DNA of 64,000 nucleotides from NCBI RefSeq assembly GCF_000331105.1, contig NC_020054.1, positions 4,514,257 to 4,578,256 of the forward strand, written 5' to 3'. The position numbers were made by a program, and so were the translations under genes. This document shows, one piece after another, positions 1-7,541 of the stretch. Within the stretch, counting starts at the first letter, position 1; each line of letters starts with the position of its first letter. The notes beneath the pieces were generated by a model. The model saw only the letters and a program-made list of their open reading frames with translations, searched no databases and was not told the DNA's origin. Origin of the DNA: Fibrella aestuarina BUZ 2. GTDB taxonomy: Bacteria > Bacteroidota > Bacteroidia > Cytophagales > Spirosomataceae.

Positions 1-163
1 CGTCGTAATCGGTGCGGGGCTGTAGGTCGAGCAGGTACGAGCGGGCAATCTTCCAGCGCATGACCCGCCCGGCCAGTTCGTCGGGTAGGTCTTCGCCTTT
101 GTTAAAGTGGCGCATGATCTTGTCATAGATCACGTCGTAACGCGCCGCATCGGTTCGTTTCAT
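1..163 (-). CDS. Phage protein, N-terminal 54 residues only (runs off the window)
   Basis: The gene starts at ATG 163 inside an ATGA overlap with the stop of the upstream gene and stays open to base 1. The visible part begins MKRTDAARYDVI and is charged and helical (KIMRHFNKGEDLPDELAGRV). It is translationally coupled to the small-terminase-like gene, which suggests a packaging or head-completion role, but I do not recognise the family and its length is unknown. Confidence 0.6.
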   Translation of the reverse strand, partial: MKRTDAARYDVIYDKIMRHFNKGEDLPDELAGRVMRWKIARSYLLDLQPRTDYD

Positions 164-447
164 GAGGGTTCAGTTTGGCGTTGCTGCTCCCGCAATTGCA
201 GCATGAGCGTCTGGGCCGGGCTGCTGCCCTGGCGGGCAAGCGAGCGGCCGGCTTTGCGGATCTCCAGTTCGGCGGTAATGGTGCCTTTCTGGTAGGCCTG
301 CCAGAGTTCGCCCTGGCGCAGGTACTCGGCCGTTACGTGATGGGGCCGCAGTTGCAGGAACGCGGCAATCTGTTCAAGGGAAAAGAAGTGGCCGGCCAGC
401 TCTTCCACGGCTGCCAGCTGGGTGTCGTCGAGTGTAATCGGGTTCAT
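160..447 (-). CDS. Small-terminase-like phage protein
   Basis: A 95-residue protein starting MNPITLDDTQL. Residues about 8-45 look like a helix-turn-helix (VEELAGHFFSLEQIAAF, then LRPHHVTAEYL). The rest resembles the C-terminal part of small terminase-type proteins, where elements like ELEIRKAGRSLARQGSSPAQ are common. ATG 447 is preferred over an upstream in-frame ATG at 486 because it forms an ATGA overlap with the stop of the PLD-like gene. The gene is followed by another overlapping gene. The terminase assignment rests on motif shape only; a plain HTH regulator is possible. Confidence 0.5.
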   Translation of the reverse strand: MNPITLDDTQLAAVEELAGHFFSLEQIAAFLQLRPHHVTAEYLRQGELWQAYQKGTITAELEIRKAGRSLARQGSSPAQTLMLQLREQQRQTEPS

Positions 448-1028
448 GTCAACGGATGGGCTTTGCGCAACTCGGCATCGATCCACTGGCGGTGCAGCTG
501 GGCCGCCTGCGCGTCGACGGCCACGACCGAGGCCTCGTAGCGGGGGTTATTGGTGAAATTGGCACTGGATACCACGGCGATCTGCCAGGTCTCGTTCTCG
601 ATCACGGTAACTTTGGCGTGGTTGGCCGTAATGCGCACCCTGGCCGCCTGGCAGGTCAGGAAGGCGAGCACCTCCGGGGTACGTACCCGGACGCGGCCGT
701 CGAGCAAGGCGTGCAGGCTTGTGATCACACCGGCGTCGAGCCCGCGCACCAGCTGACGCACGGCCGTTTCCGACATCGACCAGGTTGCCAGCGTCACGCG
801 GGCCGGACCAGTCAGGGCCAGCAGGTGAAACAGTAGCTCGTGCATGGCCCACAAACCAGCTGAAGCCAGGTGATAATGGGTGCCAGGCTTAATGCAGGGA
901 AGCACGTCGAGCAGATCGCTGTTCGGCGGGCAGATCACGCCGTCGACGGGGGTTTCCAGGGCAACGCCAACCGCCTGTTTTACCTGCGGCTGCGTCAGAT
1001 CGGTGACGGCGGCGGGGTCAAACAGCAT
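444..1028 (-). CDS. Phospholipase D-like single-HKD phage protein
   Basis: A 194-residue protein with one PLD-type motif near the C terminus: H137-x-K139 followed by E144 where the canonical motif has Asp, then S154-S-A-N157 in place of G-S-x-N. The upstream half (VTLATWSMSETAVRQL) fits the preceding PLD strand and helix. Proteins with a single HKD motif, such as Nuc-type nucleases, act as dimers on phosphodiester bonds, so nuclease activity is plausible but not shown. The start at 1028 overlaps the previous gene by 11 nt and the stop overlaps the next in ATGA form, so it belongs to the late structural operon. Confidence 0.7.
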   Translation of the reverse strand: MLFDPAAVTDLTQPQVKQAVGVALETPVDGVICPPNSDLLDVLPCIKPGTHYHLASAGLWAMHELLFHLLALTGPARVTLATWSMSETAVRQLVRGLDAGVITSLHALLDGRVRVRTPEVLAFLTCQAARVRITANHAKVTVIENETWQIAVVSSANFTNNPRYEASVVAVDAQAAQLHRQWIDAELRKAHPLT

Positions 1029-1758
1029 CGGCGGGCGGAGTTGAGCCCGTCAGGGCGGCTTCCAGTAGCTCCCGCTGCGCCTCGTACTCCCGCAGCTTAT
1101 CGGCGGCGGCCTGCCGGGTCTGGGGCGTGGTGGCTGCCTTTAGCTTCTTTTTGTAGCGGGAGATGTAGGTACGCACGTTGAGCAGCGTGGCGCGGTCGTC
1201 GACCGAATTACTAACCAGCTTGGTCTGCACTATCGGTAGAAAGCCGTGCTCGTCCAGATAAGCCACCCGCGCATACACCTGATCGATCTGTAGAGTCAGC
1301 TCCTTGATGCGGTAGGCAACCTGCAAACGCATTTGCCGGGCGGGTTCGTCGTCCTGCACCAGCGCGGCTAATGTCCGCAGCCGTGCCTTCTGTTCGGTGC
1401 GCCGGTCCATCAGCCCGTAGGCCTGTTGCAACAGCGCCGCGCGGGCGTTTGCCGACGTGGCAGCAGCCGGCGGGGCTGGTTCGATCGCTGGTGCATCCAC
1501 GTCAGCCAGACTACTGGCCACCGTGGATGCGGCCGACGTGGATGCGGCCGACGCCACTGGTTCGGCCTGGGGGCTGTGTTCGCTTAATTGCGCCGTTAAC
1601 GCTCCGCTTAATTTGCCGCGGGTAAACCGGTCTTCGCCCCGCTTCAGTACACGCAGCAGCAGGCCCTCGTAACCCGATTGCACAAGCAACGCCAGGCCTC
1701 GATCGTACTCGGCCAGTTCGTCGGCCAGCCATTCCCGTATGGCATCGTGTAGGGTCAT
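1018..1758 (-). CDS. Hypothetical phage protein, helical with Ala/Ser/Thr-rich linker
   Basis: A 246-residue protein starting MTLHDAIREWLADEL at ATG 1758. A longer in-frame reading to 1854 would run through a rho-independent terminator at 1768-1802, so the shorter start is preferred. Residues 1-60 are helical. Residues about 65-105 are an Ala/Ser-rich linker containing the repeated words ASTSAAST and DVDA. The C-terminal 130 residues form long charged helices (KLKAATTPQTRQAAADKLRE), probably coiled coil. I do not recognise the family. As the first gene after the terminator it probably begins the distal transcription unit with the PLD-like and terminase-like genes. Confidence 0.7.
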   Translation of the reverse strand: MTLHDAIREWLADELAEYDRGLALLVQSGYEGLLLRVLKRGEDRFTRGKLSGALTAQLSEHSPQAEPVASAASTSAASTVASSLADVDAPAIEPAPPAAATSANARAALLQQAYGLMDRRTEQKARLRTLAALVQDDEPARQMRLQVAYRIKELTLQIDQVYARVAYLDEHGFLPIVQTKLVSNSVDDRATLLNVRTYISRYKKKLKAATTPQTRQAAADKLREYEAQRELLEAALTGSTPPADAV

Positions 1759-1767
1759 TGTTTGGCT

Positions 1768-1802
1768 AGAAAAAAAGGACGGACCGACTAGGGCCCGTCC
1801 TT
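1768..1802 (-). terminator. Rho-independent terminator within the late region
   Basis: The stem AAGGACGG / CCGTCCTT (1775-1782 with 1795-1802) is followed, read on the minus strand, by a run of T (the A-run at 1769-1776). It lies just downstream of the 1830-2063 gene and upstream of ATG 1758, so it separates two leftward transcription units. Confidence 0.75.
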
Positions 1803-1829
1803 CGTTGTTCGATCCGGTTTGTTCTGGTT

Positions 1830-2063
1830 TTACACTTTGCGAATGTGGGGCCACTCGATACCGAGCAGGTAGTCGACCTGCTCGGGGCTGAGCTCGTTCA
1901 CGTTAAACGAGCGCGCGGCGGCTGGCACGTAGTGCTCACCTGGAAGCAAATCGATCAGCTCGTAGCCCGACGTGGCGGATGGGGTCACCTCTGCCACTGG
2001 TTCATTCACATTGGGGGCGGTAGCTTCTGGCTCCCCGCCCCCCTCCTGCCGCGTTGCTCTCAT
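1830..2063 (-). CDS. Hypothetical small phage protein
   Basis: A 77-residue acidic protein with a disordered Gly/Glu/Pro-rich N terminus (EGGGEPEATAPNVNEP) and a more ordered C-terminal half ending in NVNELSPEQVDYLLGIEWPHIRKV. The C-terminal half looks like a short peptide-binding or head-to-tail joining module, but I do not recognise it. It follows the tail-tube-like gene by 8 nt and is the last gene before a terminator, so it is probably a minor structural protein of the capsid module. Confidence 0.6.
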   Translation of the reverse strand: MRATRQEGGGEPEATAPNVNEPVAEVTPSATSGYELIDLLPGEHYVPAAARSFNVNELSPEQVDYLLGIEWPHIRKV

Positions 2064-2070
2064 CGGTCGG

Positions 2071-2595
2071 TTATGGCGTCACCCCTTTCATGGGGATCGT
2101 TGATGCTTTATACTTGATTTTGTTGGCGCAGAAGCACTCGAAATCGAACATGCTCGTGCGACCGTCGCCTGAGTTCTTGCCCGTATCGTAGCTGGGGAAG
2201 ATACTCATCTGGAACTCCTTGTCGCCGATCTGATACAGATCCGTCGTGCCCGGCAGCGGCACCAGGGCCACCCAGCGGGTGTTGCCGCAGTTGTTGGCGA
2301 AGTTGTCGATCTCGTCGGCCTCGCCCGGATGATGGAACTTGCCCGTGGCCTTGAAGGAAACCCGGTCTTTGCCGCCCATCTTCTCAAACTTCAGCTCGCC
2401 GGTGTCCTGAATGACGTACAACTCGATGAAGCCTTCACCGTTGCCGAATACGTGCGGCGTGGTGATGTTGTAGCTGTTGGCGGCGGGCTCCTGAAGCGTG
2501 GTGATCTTGTCGAAGTCAGCCAGCAGGATCTTCTGCGCCGTGCCGCCCATCCGCTTACGCGGAGCGGGAAACTTGATGCTTTGATAGTCTGCCAT
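2071..2595 (-). CDS. Tail-tube-like or structural phage protein
   Basis: A 174-residue beta-rich protein starting MADYQSIKFPAPRKRM with long alternating hydrophobic strands (GFIELYVIQDTGELKFEKMGG, VSFKATGKFHHPGEADEIDNF, WVALVPLPGTTDLYQIGD) and a conserved-looking ending DGRTSMFDFECF. Size, beta content and position two genes after the capsid gene fit a major tail-tube protein or head decoration protein. I cannot name the family. It lies 1 nt from the coiled-coil gene upstream and is therefore co-translated with it. Confidence 0.6.
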   Translation of the reverse strand: MADYQSIKFPAPRKRMGGTAQKILLADFDKITTLQEPAANSYNITTPHVFGNGEGFIELYVIQDTGELKFEKMGGKDRVSFKATGKFHHPGEADEIDNFANNCGNTRWVALVPLPGTTDLYQIGDKEFQMSIFPSYDTGKNSGDGRTSMFDFECFCANKIKYKASTIPMKGVTP

Positions 2596-2596
2596 C

Positions 2597-3070
2597 TTAC
2601 GCCTGCTCTTTGATTTTGATAAACCCTACACCCGCTTTGACCAGCTCTTTTTGCAGGGCTTTGTTTGCGACCAGATCAGCCACCTCATACGAGGTTTTTT
2701 TCCAGGTAAACTGGCGACAGTCGACCGTGTAAACGGTTTTGTCCAGCACAAACGAGGGCAGCGCATCCGGCGTTGCCCGGAGCCGCTTGATCTCCAGATC
2801 CTGATTGGCGATGGTTTCGCCCTGCTCGTCGACCAGTTGGAGTACCTCACTCAACTGCTGTTCCTTCTTGTCAGCCAGTTGAAGCGCCTCACCCAGCTGC
2901 TTACTTAGCTGTTCGATTTTCGTCTGCTGATCAGCGCTCTGCTGATTGACGGTGGCCAGTTGTCCCTCCAGGGTGGCCAGCTGTGCCGTTAAAGCGGCTT
3001 GCGCCTCGGCGTTGGGTTGCTCAGACGGCACCTTGTCCGTCTGAGCAACCGGGGTTGCGGTGTTTCCCAT
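2597..3070 (-). CDS. Coiled-coil phage protein with C-terminal globular domain
   Basis: A 157-residue protein. Residues about 22-100 form a continuous heptad coiled coil (ATLEGQLATVNQQSADQQTK, EQLSKQLGEALQLADKKEQQ). Residues 105-157 form a small globular domain (FVLDKTVYTVDCRQFTWKK, ELVKAGVGFIKIKEQA). In many phages a small C-terminal domain of this kind sits immediately after the capsid gene, but the function here is unknown. The 76-nt gap to the capsid gene contains no gene. Confidence 0.65.
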   Translation of the reverse strand: MGNTATPVAQTDKVPSEQPNAEAQAALTAQLATLEGQLATVNQQSADQQTKIEQLSKQLGEALQLADKKEQQLSEVLQLVDEQGETIANQDLEIKRLRATPDALPSFVLDKTVYTVDCRQFTWKKTSYEVADLVANKALQKELVKAGVGFIKIKEQA

Positions 3071-3146
3071 GAATTAGGTTCGGTCAATATCTTTCAGCTA
3101 TGCCCAACGAAGGGCTGCGCATGGCTGAGCGGATGTTTTCCGTGAA

Positions 3147-4100
3147 TTAGTTTTGATCACTCCGGAAGCACAGGTAAGGCAGCAAATAGCCGACGCCACG
3201 GTAGAAGTCAGTCAGCATGTTCACTTCGCGACCGGCTACCTGCATGTCGAAAATTTGCTGATTCTGGGTCTTCTTCCGCAGACTGATGCAGTTCTCTTTA
3301 GGCGAGCACCACAGGCGATTCGACGTACCCATCGATGCATAGCCCTTCACCAGCAGGTTCGTTTTCGGAACCCGCAGGGTGTTGACGCTAACATCCGTGT
3401 TAGGCCGCAGTCCGTAGACATCATCCAGACCGCGCGCAAACCGGCGTTCGTTCTCTTCCGAGCAGACGATTGTCATCGCCTTTTTCCAGTAGTCTTTGCG
3501 GATCATGTCGGCAAAGTCCTGGAAATACAGTACCACGTCGGCGTCACTGGTGGTGGGGATCGCGCCCATCGTCAGCACCGGCATGTTACCCGCTGTCGTT
3601 TCGGTGTTCTGGATGGTCAGGTAGCCATTCATCGACTTACCGGCATCACTAACCACGCCGCTCGTGGGCTCGACGCGCACACCTTTACCGATTTCGAGCA
3701 GTTCGAGGTCTTCGTCGATTTGCGGAATAACCTTTTGTTCCAGCAGCCAGCGAATCAGTGGCCAGGTTTCGGGGTTTACGTCGTCGCTGGCCAAAAAGCC
3801 CAGCCAGGTACTTTCCAGATCGTGCGGCGTCACTTTCGTATCCACCTTGAGGTGGTGCATGGCCACGCCGCGCGGCTTGAAGCCCAGCGGATCGATCGGC
3901 GTAAACTTGCTCTGATACGCCTGCACCAGTCGACCGTAGGTTGACTCGGCGGCCTGATAGACCGTTTCATCGGTTACGATGATGGTAAACAGCTCTTCAG
4001 ACTCCAGTTTCCGACGCGCCATTTGCAGCAGTCGGGTGGCATTTTGCCCTTGTCTGAGGTAGTAGGCCCCGTAGGCCGCAATGATTTCCGTTAAGGTCAT
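3147..4100 (-). CDS. Major capsid protein candidate (HK97-like)
   Basis: A 317-residue protein, the expected size for an HK97-fold capsid protein, directly downstream (3 nt) of an S49 protease-scaffold gene, the usual place for the capsid gene. The N-terminal 60 residues are helical and may act as a delta domain or scaffold-interacting arm (RLLQMARRKLESEELFTIIV). The C-terminal part contains MTIVCSEENERRFARGLDD and a final beta segment ending DFYRGVGYLLPYLCFR, which fits the P-domain and A-domain pattern. The assignment rests on context, size and fold pattern, not on a residue-level match. Confidence 0.7.
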   Translation of the reverse strand: MTLTEIIAAYGAYYLRQGQNATRLLQMARRKLESEELFTIIVTDETVYQAAESTYGRLVQAYQSKFTPIDPLGFKPRGVAMHHLKVDTKVTPHDLESTWLGFLASDDVNPETWPLIRWLLEQKVIPQIDEDLELLEIGKGVRVEPTSGVVSDAGKSMNGYLTIQNTETTAGNMPVLTMGAIPTTSDADVVLYFQDFADMIRKDYWKKAMTIVCSEENERRFARGLDDVYGLRPNTDVSVNTLRVPKTNLLVKGYASMGTSNRLWCSPKENCISLRKKTQNQQIFDMQVAGREVNMLTDFYRGVGYLLPYLCFRSDQN

Positions 4101-4103
4101 CGG

Positions 4104-4511
4104 TTATTGTTTGTTAAGCCAGTTTAAGGTTGCGAGTTGTGCCTGGTGGGGTAGCGCGTTGAGCTCCTGCTGAGGCGTCAACTCACCCGATGTGTCACTG
4201 ACGGGCGCCGGATCGGCGGCCGACTGTGGGTTGGTGGGCTGCTGGCCGGGTTGCTGACCCAGCCGGGTCACCTCGGCCTGGAGCGTTTCTGCCCGGCCGT
4301 TGGCCTCACCCAGTTGGGTGGTGAGCGCCGCCACCTGACCGGTTAAAGCCGCCGCATCGGCCGCCTGTTGGGCGCTCAGGCAAACTATGTTGTAACCCTG
4401 GGCGTTGAGTTGCTCGGTCAGGGTGGCCGCCTGCTCGGGGGTCACCTGATCCGCTGCCACACCCGCCAGGGCGTTGAGCGCCGCAATGCGCACAAATCCT
4501 AAAGCATTCAT
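4104..4511 (-). other. Possible internal in-frame start for a free scaffold protein
   Basis: Met284 of the S49 fusion (ATG at 4511-4509) immediately follows the low-complexity linker and opens a 135-residue helical segment ending at the shared stop. Lambda C/Nu3 and related phages use such nested starts to make the scaffold separately from the protease. The codon position and domain break are visible; internal initiation is inference. Confidence 0.4.
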
Positions 4512-5360
4512 GGAATTGGTTTTTGACGTAGTTATTGTGTTGGGTTGGCTGCGCACGCGGGCAATGGCATCCTCGATGGGACCAATGGCATCGATCAGGC
4601 CCAGTTCCAGGGCCTCAGTCGCCTGATAAATTGCCCCTTTAAACGGGTCTTTGCCTTTGACGGCAACCAGTGCTTCGCTCCGGCATTCTTTGACGAATTC
4701 GATAAAGCCGGCCGCGATCTGGGTCACGTAAGCCTTCAGCAGGGAGAAATCGCCGGCTTCGGCCGCGCGGGCCTCCTGGTTCTTTTCGGTGCTCTGCTCA
4801 GCGTAGATGTCGACCTGCTCAATCCCCATCTTTTTGAGGTAGCCTTTGATCGACTGCCAGGGCAGGTACGTGCCGATCGAGCCGACTAGATCCGTGGGCC
4901 GGCTGGCCACGATCCCACCCGAGCAGGCGCAGGCCAGCATGTAATGGGCTGAGGCGGCCATGCCGTAGTCGATCCAGGCGGTTACCGGCAGGGGGTAGTT
5001 ACGCAGGAAGTTAGCGAATTTCTCGCCGGCATTGGCATTGCCACCGGGGCCGTTGAGCTTCAGCACCACCGACGTAACGTTGGCGTCGAGCGCGATCCGG
5101 CGCATCTGTTCCATCGTGTAGGCGATGGACCAATCCGCGTAGATCGGTCCGGAGAAGGTCACAATGGCGGTGCTGTTGGGATGTTCCGCAGCCGGGTAAT
5201 AGCCATACTGGTACTCGTATACGACGGGAATTTCCGGTACGTCGACCACCAGCGGGCCGGCCAGCACGGCCGCCAGCAAGGCAGCGCCGGCGGCTTCCTC
5301 GATGAGCCAGGGCGTCGAGGCAATCAGGGCGAGATCCAGGCTGCGCTTATTCATAATCAC
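4104..5360 (-). CDS. S49-family prohead protease fused to scaffold-like C-terminal region
   Basis: A 418-residue protein. Residues about 60-265 form a ClpP/SppA-like serine protease domain with an oxyanion segment NGPGGN (103-108), nucleophile Ser137 in AASAHYML, a GSIGTY segment (160-165), and a Lys (about 193) at the expected distance for the Ser/Lys dyad. A Thr/Ser-rich linker follows (about 272-283). From Met284 onward the protein is Ala/Gln-rich and helical (TGQVAALTTQLGEANGRAE), as in phage scaffolding proteins. The protease would mature the prohead and cleave the scaffold. It overlaps the upstream gene by 14 nt; an alternative ATG lies at 5354. Confidence 0.85.
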   Translation of the reverse strand: MIMNKRSLDLALIASTPWLIEEAAGAALLAAVLAGPLVVDVPEIPVVYEYQYGYYPAAEHPNSTAIVTFSGPIYADWSIAYTMEQMRRIALDANVTSVVLKLNGPGGNANAGEKFANFLRNYPLPVTAWIDYGMAASAHYMLACACSGGIVASRPTDLVGSIGTYLPWQSIKGYLKKMGIEQVDIYAEQSTEKNQEARAAEAGDFSLLKAYVTQIAAGFIEFVKECRSEALVAVKGKDPFKGAIYQATEALELGLIDAIGPIEDAIARVRSQPNTITTSKTNSMNALGFVRIAALNALAGVAADQVTPEQAATLTEQLNAQGYNIVCLSAQQAADAAALTGQVAALTTQLGEANGRAETLQAEVTRLGQQPGQQPTNPQSAADPAPVSDTSGELTPQQELNALPHQAQLATLNWLNKQ

Positions 5361-5802
5361 AGCCTTTGGTTAGGGTGCCTGACAGCGACAGCGCGTAGCC
5401 GCGTTTATCCGCGACAGAGTCACCTGTTTGCTGCTCGTAAACGAATTTGAGGCCTTCGGTGGCGGTGCCAACCAGACGGGTAAGGCGGGCGTTATCCCGA
5501 AAACGCACCACGTGCGGGCCCAGCACTTTCAGCAATTCGATCGCTTTGGCTTTGGCGGGGGTGTCGCCGGGCGAAAAACCCTTGATGTCGATCGTGTGCA
5601 GATCGCCGTTGTCGGCTTCGGTTACCGTATCGAGGTAACTCATGGTTTCCTCGGTGCAGTAAATGCGCGACCAGCTGTAGCCGTCGCGGGGGGTAATTGA
5701 GCTGGAGCCGGGAGTTGCCGGGGCAATGCCATCGACCGGAAGCAGTTCCAGCCAATTACCACCGCCAGGGTTATAGCCTCCTATTCGTATGATGTCGCTC
5801 AT
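5347..5802 (-). CDS. Beta-rich phage structural protein of unknown family
   Basis: A 151-residue protein starting MSDIIRIGGYNPGGGNW. It alternates beta strands and loops (YSWSRIYCTEETMSYLDTVT, LHTIDIKGFSPGDTPAKAKA) and ends with GYALSLSGTLTKGCDYE, a pattern seen in tail-tube, minor tail or head-stabilising proteins. It overlaps the S49 protease start by 14 nt, implying coupling. Its start codon lies inside a possible RNA pseudoknot (5801-5848). In most phages this position upstream of the protease is taken by the portal, but at 151 residues this cannot be a portal. Confidence 0.6.
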   Translation of the reverse strand: MSDIIRIGGYNPGGGNWLELLPVDGIAPATPGSSSITPRDGYSWSRIYCTEETMSYLDTVTEADNGDLHTIDIKGFSPGDTPAKAKAIELLKVLGPHVVRFRDNARLTRLVGTATEGLKFVYEQQTGDSVADKRGYALSLSGTLTKGCDYE

Positions 5803-5848
5803 AGGGCAAAACTGCCCAATGCAAACGACGCCCTATAGGAGGGCAGTT
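5801..5848 (-). promoter_or_regulatory. Candidate H-type RNA pseudoknot over a start codon
   Basis: On the minus strand the leader of the 5802 gene contains, in order, AACTGCCC, ATAGGGC, a 13-nt loop, GGGCAGTT, then GCCCTAT whose last two bases are the AT of the ATG start. The first element pairs with the third (8 bp) and the second with the fourth (7 bp), giving the interleaved order of an H-type pseudoknot. All four segments are visible. Translational control of the head module is inference. Confidence 0.45.
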
Positions 5849-6401
5849 AGTTAGGTGAGGTGACGGGCTCCAGGGGCCGGTGCAGCCGGTGGGTGCGGTA
5901 GTAGCGCGTGGCTGTGTCGAGGGATAATTCCTCGTCGGTAATGCCGTAGCGGTTCAGAAACGCGGCTACGGACCGGTCGATGCGCTCCCCGTAGGAAACG
6001 CGCAGATCCACCTCGGTCACCATCTGGCGCAGGTAGCTGAGGCGCACGAATTCATTGAAGGCGTAAATCTTGGCTGGCGTCAGGTGATGACCGAAGCCGT
6101 ACCGGCTTTTGGCTTCCGATACGGCTACTGTCAGGCGGGCCGAGAGCCGTTTGAAGCCTTTGGGCTCGGCGGCGTCCTGATAGCGGTAGCGGTCGAGCTG
6201 GCCGTTCAGGAACACGCTGTAGGGGTTGAACGTCTGGTTACCGCCCCGGATGATAAACGGCTTGACGGTGTAGTGATGGGCCAGAAACTTGAGCACCAAG
6301 GGCTCAACTGCAATCTCAAACTGTACGCGCGATGACGTTGTCGGGGTGGTGCCGTTCGGAAAAGACATACCCAAACCTATTTCATATATAGGTTGACTCA
6401 T
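5847..6401 (-). CDS. Hypothetical basic phage protein
   Basis: A protein of 184 residues from ATG 6401, or 173 from ATG 6368. It is basic and mixed alpha/beta (VEPLVLKFLAHHYTVKPFII, GFKRLSARLTVAVSEAKSRY). The C-terminal helical part, VAAFLNRYGITDEELSLDTA followed by TRYYRTHR, could bind nucleic acid. I do not recognise the family. It heads the leftward head-gene block after the toxin-antitoxin cassette, so it could be a late-gene activator or a head protein. The segment between the two possible starts contains a hairpin (6374-6394, AACCTAT/ATAGGTT), and the longer start shares the leader word TGCCCTCCTAT with the next gene. Confidence 0.55.
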   Translation of the reverse strand: MSQPIYEIGLGMSFPNGTTPTTSSRVQFEIAVEPLVLKFLAHHYTVKPFIIRGGNQTFNPYSVFLNGQLDRYRYQDAAEPKGFKRLSARLTVAVSEAKSRYGFGHHLTPAKIYAFNEFVRLSYLRQMVTEVDLRVSYGERIDRSVAAFLNRYGITDEELSLDTATRYYRTHRLHRPLEPVTSPN

Positions 6402-6655
6402 AGGAGGGCAATTAGTCTGAATCTAGCTGATTACTACTTAATGGCAAATTGAGTAGCAGCAAAAGGCATTCAATATACTTAATATTTATGCTTTTTCTTA
6501 CATATGACCTAGTTATAAATAACAAATCCCGGACCAATTCTTAGGAGTCCGGGATATAGGCAATTTGATGGGTACTAAGAAGTTTGTCTTGAGATTTAAA
6601 CGCACCCTCGTCAGTCTCACTTAGATGGCGACTTTACTTGTAGTTGAATGAACTC
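6402..6655 (-). terminator. Intergenic region with terminator after the TAC operon (hairpin 6526-6555)
   Basis: A 9-bp stem ATCCCGGAC / GTCCGGGAT with a 12-nt loop lies about 100 nt beyond the stop of the SecB-like gene. On the minus strand it is followed by TTTGTTATTT. The remainder of this AT-rich stretch has no credible gene. Confidence 0.55.
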
Positions 6656-7111
6656 TTAAACTCTGTAGGCATCGCTTACTAGTGGCAAAATCATGCTCCT
6701 GGCAGGTGAGTTCGATAACTTTTCAAGTAATATACCCCGGACCGTTGCAAGAACATTGTTGGATAGGAACTCTAAGAAATCTGGATCCGGTTCGGCTTGC
6801 CCCCCCTCTACTTCTTTTGTAACCAACTCAATATTGTCATGTTTAATCACGGTCATATTGACGTAGTGAACAGCTATGATTTTTTCTCCAGGTTCATCAG
6901 GGTCATCAATAAGGAAAGTGATCTCGGTTTTGGTCAATATTCTTTTATACTCTATCTCCGCTTTGAAATTTTGTTCAATCTCAGCCGAGAAGACCAGTCC
7001 TTTATTTTTCCGAATATACATTCCTATATCACGCAAGGTGAATTCAACGTCATGCACTTGGGCGAACGAAAAAAGGAACCTCTCTTGCTGACTAGATGTA
7101 GACCGACTCAT
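6656..7111 (-). CDS. SecB-like chaperone of a toxin-antitoxin-chaperone module
   Basis: A 151-residue protein. Residues about 25-100 are alternating beta strands (LVFSAEIEQNFKAEIEYK, KIIAVHYVNMTVIKHDNIE). They are followed by a C-terminal helix and tail, LEFLSNNVLATVRGILLEKL then ARSMILPLVSDAYRV, matching the SecB pattern in which an N-x-x-x-P/T-x-x-R helix precedes a terminal L-P segment. It overlaps the HTH antitoxin gene by 20 nt and follows toxin then antitoxin, the gene order of known HigB-HigA-SecB TAC modules. In those modules the chaperone stabilises the antitoxin. Family membership is inferred from pattern and context. Base composition is AT-rich compared with the flanking phage genes. 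Confidence 0.6.
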   Translation of the reverse strand: MSRSTSSQQERFLFSFAQVHDVEFTLRDIGMYIRKNKGLVFSAEIEQNFKAEIEYKRILTKTEITFLIDDPDEPGEKIIAVHYVNMTVIKHDNIELVTKEVEGGQAEPDPDFLEFLSNNVLATVRGILLEKLSNSPARSMILPLVSDAYRV

Positions 7112-7535
7112 CTGATGTTATTTTGGCTGTAACCTTTGCACTAAACTTTGAAGACCTACTAGCTCTGTCGGAAATATCACATAAATCCCACCCTTCTACG
7201 CCATCGATTACTACGGGCGCATACACATCGTGCATATAAAGCGTACGATTACTAATAGCTTGACTATCCTCTCGAATAACTTGGCGAACGTCCTTCCAGT
7301 ATATGAAGGGCACTTTACCCACCTTGAGTGAGAGATCAATTAGTTTGCTGATTTTGTGGTCAAAGTCACCATTTAATACCTGTGATATATAGCCTTTGGA
7401 GAACCCTAGTTCATTAGCTAGTTGCGTACGATTTAGGCCACGAGCATCCATGTACTCTTGAATTTGATTGTACAGGTCTATTTGAATCTTGCTTTGCAAA
7501 TAGCCTGGGCTTACTATAAGGTCTGACCGTTTCAT
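7092..7535 (-). CDS. XRE/HigA-like antitoxin with C-terminal extension
   Basis: A 147-residue protein. Residues about 20-75 form a Cro/XRE helix-turn-helix (GLNRTQLANELGFSKGYISQ, then VLNGDFDHKISKLIDLSLKVG). The C-terminal 60 residues extend beyond a simple antitoxin and end in FSAKVTAKITSDESVYI, where TAC antitoxins carry a chaperone-addiction segment. It starts 6 nt after the toxin stop and overlaps the SecB-like gene, so the three are one operon. It probably represses its own promoter through the palindrome at 7937-7954. Assignment as HTH protein is firm; the chaperone-addiction role is inferred. Confidence 0.75.
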   Translation of the reverse strand: MKRSDLIVSPGYLQSKIQIDLYNQIQEYMDARGLNRTQLANELGFSKGYISQVLNGDFDHKISKLIDLSLKVGKVPFIYWKDVRQVIREDSQAISNRTLYMHDVYAPVVIDGVEGWDLCDISDRASRSSKFSAKVTAKITSDESVYI

Positions 7536-7541
7536 GAATGT

